From Babesia bovis T2Bo (Eukaryota; Apicomplexa; Aconoidasida; Piroplasmida; Babesiidae): DNA of 64,000 nucleotides. Below the pieces are notes generated by a model. It ran no database searches. It was given only the letters and a program-made list of their open reading frames with translations, and had not been told where the DNA came from. Where the stretch lies: the NCBI RefSeq assembly GCF_000165395.2, contig NW_026261571.1, forward strand, positions 830,501 to 894,500, read 5' to 3'. Shown here one piece after another: positions 21,000-30,572 of the stretch (position 1 is its first letter; the number at the start of each line of letters is the position of its first letter). The position numbers and the translations under genes are program-made.

Positions 21000-21465
21000 G
21001 GCAGAGTGGAGTGACTGAGGTACACTATATCTTGGCTACGAAGTTCTGAATCATAAGATTTGTAGCCTAATAACTCTCAAAATGTATATATATGTAAATA
21101 AATGTCGCATTCTTCTGTAATATATGTTGTCAGCCTTTAGCCATTCATTGTACCTTTTGTTGGATAAGTGGAATAGAACACATCTATCGTTTTCTAGGAT
21201 TTATTAGCATATTAAGTATGATCATTTCCATGTATACTTCCATTTGTTGTTGTTATTTATGGATTGTGCGTATGATCTCATAGTGATGGCGCCATACTCA
21301 TGGTGCATAATCATTTAAACCGCACAGATTCCATAAATCCAGTGTGTACAATTTGTGTGTATTTCCATAATAATGCTTCTGCCCTCACTATGATAATGAT
21401 ATGTGCGAAATGTAGCTCCTATGTCTAGACCAACAAGCGATGCTTTAAATTTTTTATGAAATCAA
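21000..21465. other. Intergenic with a small hairpin
   Basis: 466 bp. A 6-bp inverted repeat, GGCTAC at 21034-21039 with GTAGCC at 21062-21067, lies 34 bp after the protease stop and may be part of its 3' UTR. Nothing else identified. Confidence 0.35.
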
Positions 21466-21915
21466 ATGGCTTCTATATGTAGACTTTTGTTACATCACAA
21501 GTATGCTGCTCCAAGTACACCTAATCTTGACGCTATAACAGCTGCTATCAATGCGAAGCTACAACCTATCTGCTTTCACATTAAGAATGACCCTAATTAC
21601 TCCACTTATGTATACGACCAGCATTTTTATGTATGTTATTTTATGTTGTTGATTTTAATATTGTCAGGGTATACTGTGTTCACCTCTATTCGAGGGCAAA
21701 AGTTACAAGGAAATAAACGCAATGGTCGAGCAGATACTGGAGCCATTAGGTATGTTGTATAGCATATTTACGATAAGTATTCTAGGTTTAAAAGGCTGTG
21801 TCCGTTTGAATTGTCAGCCTCCGTCGCGTTTCCACGTAAGTTGTGGAATCTTTTTGTTGATACGTTACAGAAACTACGTAATCACATTCGCTGGCGATGG
21901 AACGTTGATAAGTGA
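21466..21915 (+). CDS. BolA-like protein, divergent
   Basis: Four exons, 21466-21630, 21668-21749, 21786-21835 and 21871-21915, give 113 residues. The core matches BolA: YGILCSPLFEGKSYKEINAMVEQILEPLG, where SPLFEGK is the family's best-known stretch, preceded by the alpha/beta unit LDAITAAINAKLQPICFHI. The conserved His in the RHR motif (R-H-R in the family) is replaced by EINAM, so the usual cluster-binding His is missing. BolA proteins partner monothiol glutaredoxins in iron-sulfur cluster trafficking. The short basic start (ASICRLLLHHKYAA) could direct it to mitochondria. Because exons are small, the last one is the least certain. Confidence 0.75.
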
Positions 21916-21916
21916 C

Positions 21917-22797
21917 CTAATCCGCACCATGGTAAACACTGCGTTTGTTTATTAGTTTGGAAAAATGCCATTTACCGCCGAAAAGGAAAGATATCATGTG
22001 TAGGCATGATTCGAGAATAATCGCAGCCATCCAAAAGTAGTATCCAGCAACTGCGTGTGATTAGGCGTATGCAATGACACGCTTACCCATAGACTTTGGT
22101 GTCTCAGTTGATATGTATATAAACTTGGTGAATCCATTCACAGGGCCTTCTCCAAGTATTGCTAGCACCAAGTAAAGCAGACACTGGTATAATCTGTTGT
22201 TCTATTTGCTACTGACTTACTAGCATTGTGTGCATTCCGTTGTAGGATTTGATGTATAGTGGGTTTTTCGTTGCTAGTGTTACGTATAGCAAATAGAAGT
22301 CCATACTGTGCATTGATATATATCCATGTCCGAGAACATACCACACAACTGGCGCAATGAGGATGATATTAAAGAAGCTATACAGTATTCGCATTGGGTA
22401 TATTCCCATAATCTGTACGATGTTTTTTGTCCGTGTACAATACCCACAGCAAGTGCGATAACATTGATGAGGTTGAGTAATAGCGTTGCGTAAACTACGA
22501 ATGTCGAGATATGGGCGATTTTTGTAAACTTTGCGGGTTTTGTTTCTAATTCATTAGCATTGTAGTGTACTAGTTTAAGGCCCTGTGTAGATTAGTGGCT
22601 TTCATACTTGAACATACCCATGGGTAGTTTAAATGTGTCCAGTCGAAGTTTGTGTTGAGGCTTTCCTCATCTTTATCTTCATTATTGGTCACAGTTCCAT
22701 CTTCTTCTTCATTGGATGCTGCATTAACTGCGTTATCTTTGACAATCTTTTTTATTGCTGCTTTAGACAGCTTCAATACAATCCCTGTTAAAACCAT
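21917..22797 (-). CDS. SCAMP-like secretory carrier membrane protein
   Basis: Five exons, 22797-22618, 22582-22448, 22412-22221, 22183-22087 and 22050-21917, give 245 residues, all introns 33-37 nt. After an acidic N-terminal tail comes the SCAMP-type entry NYPWGLKLVHYN (NFPP..P in animals). Four hydrophobic spans follow: about residues 80-105, 110-130, 140-185 and 215-235. A loop FTKFIYISTE resembles the SCAMP F-I-K motif. SCAMPs recycle through Golgi, endosome and plasma membrane. The reading depends on all five joins; the total keeps frame. Its stop codon is one base from the BolA-like stop on the other strand. Confidence 0.7.
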
Positions 22798-23442
22798 TGT
22801 AGCTGGAATCTATTTTCCTTTCTACTTGGTTTCATTTGTACCTCACAAATGTATGCTATCTATATCTAAGTATTACAATGTGGTTAACGTATAGTCCGTT
22901 TATATATCTACCTGGATCTATATTTATTGAATCATGGTTACTTCGTGAAGGCTTGGGGAGTTGATTATACTTTAATGGCTATGAAATGCAGTGTTTTTAC
23001 TTAATCTTTTGTGATTAGTTTTTAAAGATGTTTATGTAAGCTTATATTACGTTAATAGTCTGTTTATTAGCGATTAATCTATGGAATTTTATGAGATACT
23101 AGTTTCATCTTCGTCACAGAAGATATACCAAGCATTTTTCCTCTTAATATTTCGTCGTAGCTTCACTGTGGTACTATGTTAGTCATATAATGTTTTTAAA
23201 AATTAAATCTTGTGCAGAAGTGCGCGATTAACTCCAAGTTTTATGTTTGGGACATGTATATTATTCTCAAGTTCCTTTCATAACTTTAGTACTGTTAAAA
23301 TCACATTTACGGTTATTATTGTAATGACCATATATATACATCGCTTGACTTAGTAGTCCTAGTAGACATTGCAGATAACCAATAGATAGATCAGGATAAT
23401 CTTTCATACAGATTAAGTATAGGATTGTTGTCTATTTTCAGG
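22798..23442. other. Intergenic between divergent genes, nothing found
   Basis: 645 bp, AT-rich, between the starts of the SCAMP-like gene (leftward) and the secreted helical protein (rightward). No exon or RNA gene supported. Confidence 0.45.
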
Positions 23443-24996
23443 ATGGCATTTGCAAAGTTGTCTATTTTGTTTACGTTTTTATTAGTACATTTAGTGTCTA
23501 CTAATGCCTTCGATTTGGGTGAATGGTCACATGATGCGCATGACACCCATGATATCAAAGCTCATCATGAATCCGCGGCTGATGCGGCTCCTGGTGCGCC
23601 TGCACAGGCGCTCAGCGAATCTGAGGAAATGGAGAAGGCGCTGAAGGCACTAGAGGAAGAGACTAAACTGGAAAATAAGCCTAATGAGACCCCTGCTCCT
23701 GTTCCTGTGACTCCTAGCGCGGAAGAGAAACAAGATGCTCCTGTGGAGGAAAACAAAAAGGTCGACCAACCGAAAATTGAAATACCTGCACTACATCCTC
23801 CTGATTCGCCTCTTCACACCGATAAGGATGATGCGTTGGACATAACTACAGCACCATTTACGTTGGTAGAAGACCCTGCGAGTCACGAGAACGAGCTAAC
23901 ATCAGAAATTCCCCAAACTCCTGCGGATGATACTAATGTCAACGCTGGTAATGAGGATTCTATTATAACTGATACCACTCCCATAGCTAAGAGCATGCGT
24001 CTGAACACTGTCACTAAAATTGACGAGACCATTGAAAAGCTTAACCATCGTTTCCAGACGTTTTTGGAGTCTGTAGCCTCATCTGCCCACGACCTTACGT
24101 ATTATCAGTCTTTGTTAGATACTGCCTATGATGTATTCTGCAGGGAGATTAACGGTGACATGTCGCCGATGGGAAGTGGTGGGCAGCTGGATAAGGATGG
24201 TAATGGAGTGACCCTTATGATTAGTGCTGAGATGTCAAGTGCCATTCGTCGTAGTTTTGATACCAAGGTGGAGGTTTTAGAGTTGGCTGCTTCTGAGGTG
24301 GCCAGTCAGAAGTCCAAGGAAGTGGGTGCCCAAACTATTCACGACGCCCTTACCGTAGGCCTCAGAACTGTTAGAGATACCATAACCTCTCCGGGCATGA
24401 CAATTCACACGACAAGCAATGACATGAAGAACATGACTGCTATTGTAGCTGACATGTCCAAAGGCCTCTTGGCCGACATAATTAAGTGGACACTAAAGGA
24501 AGATGTTTTAAAGAAGCGACTGTTCGACAAGATAGTTGAGCGTGACAATTTCATCAAGACGTCGCCTGACGAGCTCCGTATGGAGGCATTCACTCACGCA
24601 ATCCGTGAATTGGCTGGAGAATTTCACAATGCACAGAAAGAGAAGACTGGTGCTATCGAAAAGCAGAACGGTTTCAAGGAGTACATGGACGAAATGCGTG
24701 AGGACATCAACACCATTCAGAGGCTTATTGACACATACTTTGCCACTGTGCACAAAGGTCATGCTAAGGCTATTCTCTACGAGGCAAGCAAGGAGCTCAG
24801 AAAAGATGGTAATGCTGAGAGCCAATTGCGTTTACGTGTGGCTGAGCAGAAGGTTCATCAAGAGGAACTTAAAAAGGCAGAACCAAAGCAGGAGGATACG
24901 GGATGTCCGTATCCAACCGAACCTCAGGATCCAAGAAAGCCCATTGGCTTTGACAACCCGTGTATAATTCACCATCCACACATTTACAGGTGGTAA
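23443..24996 (+). CDS. Secreted helical protein of unknown function
   Basis: One exon; the first ATG in frame is at 23443 and gives 517 residues. Signal peptide at residues 1-22 (AFAKLSILFTFLLVHLVSTN). Residues ~30-180 are acidic, Pro/Glu/Asp/Ala-rich and disordered; residues ~190-490 are predicted alpha-helical, with heptad-like spacing (ITKIDETIEKLNHRFQTFLE onward). Only three cysteines are seen, two of them near the C-terminus (DTGCPYP and NPCIIHH). It is not RAP-1 by sequence memory of its cysteine pattern. A secreted, apical-organelle or exported protein is likely; function unknown. Confidence 0.82.
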   Translation: MAFAKLSILFTFLLVHLVSTNAFDLGEWSHDAHDTHDIKAHHESAADAAPGAPAQALSESEEMEKALKALEEETKLENKPNETPAPVPVTPSAEEKQDAPVEENKKVDQPKIEIPALHPPDSPLHTDKDDALDITTAPFTLVEDPASHENELTSEIPQTPADDTNVNAGNEDSIITDTTPIAKSMRLNTVTKIDETIEKLNHRFQTFLESVASSAHDLTYYQSLLDTAYDVFCREINGDMSPMGSGGQLDKDGNGVTLMISAEMSSAIRRSFDTKVEVLELAASEVASQKSKEVGAQTIHDALTVGLRTVRDTITSPGMTIHTTSNDMKNMTAIVADMSKGLLADIIKWTLKEDVLKKRLFDKIVERDNFIKTSPDELRMEAFTHAIRELAGEFHNAQKEKTGAIEKQNGFKEYMDEMREDINTIQRLIDTYFATVHKGHAKAILYEASKELRKDGNAESQLRLRVAEQKVHQEELKKAEPKQEDTGCPYPTEPQDPRKPIGFDNPCIIHHPHIYRW

Positions 24997-25239
24997 TTTA
25001 AGTGTGTAAACCTAAACATAACGTTATAAACATCAGCTTTAAATCATTAATACAGTTTTGATTTCGTGAAAGAGCACTAAGTGACACATCCTTCCTTCGT
25101 CGCCGACGACACTACACATTTTACGGATGGGAGACCTAATCTAGAATTGACTCTATTTTGCTCAGAACCTTGCCTTCCACCACAATAGTGATAGTATGTA
25201 TTCAATGGAGCAATGTGTAACCCTGTTTGGCACTAGGCA

Positions 25240-27108
25240 ATGATAGTCACCTTACTGGGTCGGTCCAATGTAGGCAAGTCGTCCCTTTTTAACGCCCTTG
25301 CGGGCAGTAACGTGTCAGTGCCAAAGTTTATGAAGTCTGTAGTGTCTAGTAATCCTGGTACCACGAGAGATGCAAAGTATGGCCAAATTTTCATTAAGGG
25401 TAAGAGAATCACTTTGGTGGACACTGGTGGGATAGAATCTGCTGTAATGCCCCCTGGTTTAGGCTCAAGTAGTTGTAGTAATCGCTTCAGTATCTTGGAA
25501 CATGCGTTAAAAACCGCTGGTAGATCAGATTTGGTACTGTTTGTTGTAGATGGTCAAGAAGGTATTACTCCTCTAGACATGACTATTGCGAGCAATTTGA
25601 AAGATCAATGTTCCAGTACATCTAGTGTTTTGAAATTGGTTGTCAATAAGCTTGATAGTGAAGGTTCGGAAGAGTATTACGAGGCAGTGAGCAAATGTAT
25701 ATCGGACTGTTATTCACTTGGTCTGGGTGATCCGATTTTTGTCAGCACTCATGACCGTCATGGTGCTCAACGCCTGCGTAGCATTATATCTAAAAGCTTG
25801 AATATATCCTCGGGTGATGTTATATCTCGATTAGAGCGTTTGGCACTTACAGAATCTATTCCCAAGGTAAATACTCGCCTTGGACAAGAATGTGACACTA
25901 TCCAAGACCCTGATGAAATAGAAATTGATCAATCATTGAGAGTGTGCTCTAGCTTCAAAATCGGGTTCACTCCAAATGATAGGTGGCTTAGGCACTTATT
26001 TAACGTCTGCGATTCAATCCCCTTTGCAAGAGACACTGATGGCAAGTATATAGTACCTTCACCCCTTTCTCCTGGTGAGATTGCGGCTAAAATGTATATT
26101 CCCAAGGAGGTGGACGCTGAAGATGAGGCTGAAACTGATTCTGCCGAGCCAGATATACCACTAAAGACCAAATTCAGCATTGATACTAAACCGATCCGGC
26201 CGTTACGAGTGGTATTGCTCGGCAGTGTCGGAGGGTGCCAATCTAGGTTAGCGGCATTACTAGCTGGCTCTGGATTAGATGTGGGTATAGAGGATAAAAC
26301 GCACGACACTCTTTCACCCAATTGGCATCAATTTACTAGCGAGTGGCAACGCCACGGTGCTACTGGTACTACAATACAGCCTATGGAAATCTACATTGCT
26401 GCTGCTCTGAACCTTGGAGGCAGCCTTGGTAGGGTATCGTCAGCTCAAACCATGGCTTTGTTGCGAAGGTCTGACATTGCTATCATGTGCATAGGTGACT
26501 GTGATGAAACAAATACTTGGAGGGTCGTCCCTACCAAAAAAGAGACTGCATGGTTGACTCGTATCATCAGACTGCATAAACCGTCGTTGGTGGTAACACC
26601 GGTATCTCAGCATCCAAATAGAAAGATGGTTCTGGACATGGTATCGAAGAGTCACGAATTTGAGTCTATACGTATACACCCACTACAGATAGTGGAAACT
26701 ACTTCCGATACGCCACCGCCTGCCGTCAACTTGAATCGGACTGTAAAAAGGATCCAAAGGGATGTTATATCACTAGCTGATAGTACTGAGCGTGTTCTCG
26801 AGACTAGTGTTTTAAACAATTGGCTGCGCAGCTTTTTGGCTAAGTGGCCACCACCTTGGCATGAAGGTTCCAAGGTCAATGTTAAATTTGCTGCACAGTG
26901 CGCCACTTGTCCCCCTACCTTCGTTGTATGGTCCAACGTCTGTGCTTCATTTCCTCAGCACTACTTGCGTCAGATGAAACGCGCAATGTCCGAGGAATTT
27001 GGGTTTCAGGGTATCCCTCTGAAGTTCATCCTTAGGACCACTGCGCAGCCCAAGTCAACCAATCGCAGGAGCAACCTGTCGTGGCGGCGTAAGCTGCATA
27101 GGGCATGA
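25240..27108 (+). CDS. der: Der/EngA-type GTPase with inactive second G domain
   Basis: Bacterial-type large-subunit ribosome assembly GTPase, here surely organellar. G1 domain intact: GRSNVGKSSLFNAL, the G2 Thr-Thr in NPGTTRD, DTGG, NKLD. The second domain starts near residue 325 (RVVLLGSVGGCQSRLAALLAG), where the P-loop Gly-Lys-Ser is replaced by GCQS, and its NKxD reads VTPVSQ, so it cannot bind GTP normally. GATGTTIQPM keeps the shape of the family's GTTRD region. The C-terminal KH-like domain includes LKFILRTT (bacterial P-I-x-x-x-x-R). 622 residues versus ~490 in E. coli. An in-frame TAG two codons before the ATG fixes the start unless an upstream exon exists; no targeting leader is visible, which hints at one. 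Confidence 0.88.
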   Translation: MIVTLLGRSNVGKSSLFNALAGSNVSVPKFMKSVVSSNPGTTRDAKYGQIFIKGKRITLVDTGGIESAVMPPGLGSSSCSNRFSILEHALKTAGRSDLVLFVVDGQEGITPLDMTIASNLKDQCSSTSSVLKLVVNKLDSEGSEEYYEAVSKCISDCYSLGLGDPIFVSTHDRHGAQRLRSIISKSLNISSGDVISRLERLALTESIPKVNTRLGQECDTIQDPDEIEIDQSLRVCSSFKIGFTPNDRWLRHLFNVCDSIPFARDTDGKYIVPSPLSPGEIAAKMYIPKEVDAEDEAETDSAEPDIPLKTKFSIDTKPIRPLRVVLLGSVGGCQSRLAALLAGSGLDVGIEDKTHDTLSPNWHQFTSEWQRHGATGTTIQPMEIYIAAALNLGGSLGRVSSAQTMALLRRSDIAIMCIGDCDETNTWRVVPTKKETAWLTRIIRLHKPSLVVTPVSQHPNRKMVLDMVSKSHEFESIRIHPLQIVETTSDTPPPAVNLNRTVKRIQRDVISLADSTERVLETSVLNNWLRSFLAKWPPPWHEGSKVNVKFAAQCATCPPTFVVWSNVCASFPQHYLRQMKRAMSEEFGFQGIPLKFILRTTAQPKSTNRRSNLSWRRKLHRA

Positions 27109-27241
27109 TCTGGATAACGTGCACTATATATGCTAAACATCGCATTATGTACAGGCATAGTCCGTTAACCTCGATAAATATTAGGAAAAGTTCAATCACC
27201 GTCGCCAGTTTCGGCGTCGGTTTTCAACTGTTGTATCTAGG

Positions 27242-28252
27242 TCAATCTGTATAATTGATTGTCCTGCTAAGCCTTCCTGGCCTTGTGAGTGATTCAGAAA
27301 GTTCTTCTGATGGCTTGTCACTGGTGGCAACTATCATCAGCGGTCCCTTCAATCTGGCCTTTGCGTCAACATTGGACATTGGCAATATCGTATCCGCCTT
27401 GGAAACGCCGTCTAACAGCAATAGTAGAGTAGCCAGCAATCTGCGATCAAGATCAGTGAGATCGTCCTTATTGGCTTGAAAATGATGTATTCCCTCTATG
27501 CAAATGCAAGTCAGACCTTTGCCAACAGTAGACATGGCATATCCAAATGACGAGGCCAAACGCCGCTCACTCTCACCAAAGTAAGGTGACAAAATATCTT
27601 CTATCCTTATTATATGGAGGTTTAGCAGCTCCACGCGAGATTTGGAAGAATCATTATTTACAGCAGCCTGTAGAGATTTAAACCACCTGATGAATTTTTT
27701 ACTGGCGTTAGCTCCACATATAAGCAGTTCTTCAACCGGTTGCAAATTGTAATGTTTGTATAGTGCATTGTGGTATATAAAAGGAGTGAAGAAGTCCATG
27801 AGTGCTCTCTCGAAATGTGAGCTGTTTTCCATAGGTCTGATATGTGCCATATGCTCGGGTTTTGGCAAGATAGCCGGGGAATCTACTTCTTCTTTATCAT
27901 CTGCTTTATGTATAATGCTCTCCGTACAATGACCTACCGGTAACTATGTCAACAGCGCACTCAGGTAGCTTGAACAATTGACACGCCTCCTCAACTGCAG
28001 CTAATATCGACTTTATATACTCAGGTGTCACAAATCTGTGGTTTTGTAGTCTACATTTAAGACCCTTGAGTGTTCTGAATTGCAAGCATTCGTTTAATAG
28101 ACATCTTATAAGCTTCGACCTCAGCAACTCGACAGGGTCTCTTATGCATGGGTTTATAAATAAACAGACGGCATCAATGCTAAAGTCCGCAATACCGTCC
28201 GGCATGTTTTTAGTGTGTACCTGTTTTGATGTGTTAGGTACCTGCCGTCCAT
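27242..28252 (-). CDS. Degenerate AAA-domain protein
   Basis: Exon 27900-27242 carries an AAA fold: EELLICGANASKKFIRW stands where GPPGTGKT should be, LSPYFGESERRLASSFGYA matches the helix after Walker A, CICIEGIHHF replaces the Walker B DEID, and LMIVATSDKP..LTRPGRLSRTI matches sensor 1 and the arginine-finger region. Both nucleotide motifs are destroyed, so it is probably a non-catalytic subunit or scaffold. The upstream exon ends at 27938. The start is either ATG 28205, or ATG 28252 with an intron 28220-28180; both keep frame (308 or 310 residues). The frame ends right after RTINYTD, shorter than normal AAA proteins. The family member is not identified (PEX1/6, NVL or CDC48-like are options). 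Confidence 0.7.
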
Positions 28253-28277
28253 TGGGTGGAAGAAGCTTGCGATCGGA

Positions 28278-30145
28278 CTACTCCTTAATGTACTTCCCAT
28301 CTTTAGAGAACCTGATATACGGTGATGTTGGTGTGTAACGTTGGTGCGGTACGGGCCTATATCCCAGTTCAATATCATCTGGATCCAGGTAATCAATGCC
28401 CATGTCATCCAGGAACTCAAGGCGTTTGGGATAGAATCTTTTGATCATTGGCAACTGGTCAAGGGCACTGTAGAAAAGGTGGCCGATTCTTAATCCATGT
28501 ATTTCTTCGGGTTTTCCCCATTTAGCAACAATCTCGGTATTTGGTATGACCAGGTGAGGTGGCATGTCCATGATAGGATGGCCCTTCATATTGATATACC
28601 AAATCAACCCCTTTACTAGCTTATCCCATGTAAAGGACATATAGTCCATCCCATCGCCCCAGTCAAATTGTAAGTAATCGAGTATGTCTCTACGGAGCCA
28701 GTGTTCCTTGGCGTCGATATCACCCTTCCTAAACTTATCCAACCAAAGTCCCAGGGGAAACCCATGAAGCTTAGAAGGCCACAGATCGTCACTGGGCACG
28801 TACCATTCAGGTTTTATAGTATTATATGTCACGGGGTTGAACGGCGTACCGTTCTTCTCGCTCTCCATGAGAAGCTCACGATTGTAGTCCATATACATGT
28901 CATTGAATAACACCATGCACTCCACCACGTCTTCAAAGCTCCAGTGGTAAAATGCATAGTGGTACCCTCCTTCAGTCTCGTCCCTGGTGGGACTCCTTGT
29001 GAGCACTGTAGAAGATTTTGTTTGCTTCATTTCCAGCAATTTAGCCACTATGCCCTTTAATAAGCCTGGGCGTATTTTTGCACGATTCGACGGTTCTGGC
29101 AGAGTCTGCACCTTTCTATGGTCTAATATATCACGTTGGTGTATATATTTGTCCTCAAAGTAACCAAGAATTATACGCTTCACGTCGCGGATCGGCTCGG
29201 GTTCCTCCTGATTCTCTTCGTAATCCTCATCGCCAAATTTAGGCTTCCTTTTTTTAATGGGATTCGGGATCCTAAAACCCATGCCCTTGACCGCTATGCT
29301 GTCGGAATCGCCATCAGCCTGTTCCTTCAGATAGGTAGTGGTAGGGAACCCAATCAGCCACAGTAAACGTGGAGCTTGGAGTATATCTTCCCTAGTGTAT
29401 TCGTCCGGGTTACCCTCACGATACTCCATGATCTTGTTGTACAACTTGATGTCGGTGTCTTTTAGCTTCGTGGTTTCCATTAAAGAAGATAGCTCCAGCC
29501 CAAGGCAGTAACCTTTCAGTTTTGGTGCATCAGAGTCATCGAACCTGAAAGAAGGATTAACCATAAAGTCGCCATACTTTTCCTGGAAAAACCTTTAGGA
29601 CCCAAATATATACAACCTACACGATAGAGTATCAATCCCATCAATACCTTCCACAGCTTACGTGATATCTTGATATTCCTCTCGCCATCACCAGGTGACG
29701 TACTGCCTAGGTCACCAAAACGACTCATAAAACTCTGAATGTCAATATTGGTCTCATTTGTAGCTGTAGAATCATCTTGGGGTTGACTTATTGAACTGGG
29801 TAATGGTTCTGATGTATCACCTGGAGATGAAGAACCCTCACTAGACTCCTCGATGTTCTCATTCTTGTCTAGGTTGTGGATATCATTGCCATCAATAACG
29901 TATAATCGTGATGTAGACCTTCTGGTATCTATTCCAATGGAATCGCCAAAATGCTTGCCATGCCAAAAATGCTGCGGTGGCACCCTGGCATTGTAGAGTG
30001 AAATGGAAACTGAATTGCGATAATTAAATGAATCTGCATCTTGTATGAGTTTTAGCAGTATATATGTCAAATGTAAGTACATATGTTTAGTGTGTGACCT
30101 ATATACGCTTTCACTGGCAACCACTACACCTGATGTTGAATGCAT
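28278..30145 (-). CDS. Helicase-associated (HA) repeat protein
   Basis: Exons 30145-29621 and 29582-28278 (38-nt intron) give ~609 residues. The protein is built of repeated ~65-residue units of the bacterial-type helicase-associated domain. Unit signatures: KYGDFMVNPSFRFDD..KLKGYCLGLEL, EWYVPSDDLWPSKLHGFPLG and HLVIPNTEIVAKW..IHGLRIGHL, each with a strand, a Trp/Leu-Gly turn and helices. No helicase core is present. The first ~180 residues are Ser/Thr/Asp-rich. An in-frame TAA stands before 30187, where the frame could only open with GTG, so I took the first ATG (30145). Function unknown; HA units bind nucleic acid in other proteins, by analogy only. Confidence 0.72.
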
Positions 30146-30187
30146 ACAGGATTCTAGTGCACTTGCTACATTTCCATATATTTCCAC

Positions 30188-30572
30188 GTTTTAGTATGTA
30201 GGACTGTATTGTGATAGAAACTTTCTATACCGTAATTTACATCTTTTTCCTAACGTGGTGTCTAAACACGGCTTACTTTAGGTAACGTAAAAGGAGCGTA
30301 CGGAATTAAAAGGCACAGAGTAGTTACTAAGGCACATTGTAATCTTTAATGGGTTTTCAACGTACATATAACGCTTTTTACATATTATTTTCGGGGGTTA
30401 AAGCATTATCCCGCTCTTTTGTTTATTCCAGTATGATGTACCCGGAGTACATAAAATAGTTCACTCAAATACCGCTACAACTAGTGATTGCGTGCCATAT
30501 CACCACTGTAGCTACAATTCTAGTTATTAAAAACAACAGAGACACATAATATGTTTTAATAAATTAGTGAGC
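30188..30572. other. Intergenic, nothing found
   Basis: 385 bp between the HA-repeat protein start region and the PRP8 stop, both leftward. No exon or RNA supported. Confidence 0.4.
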
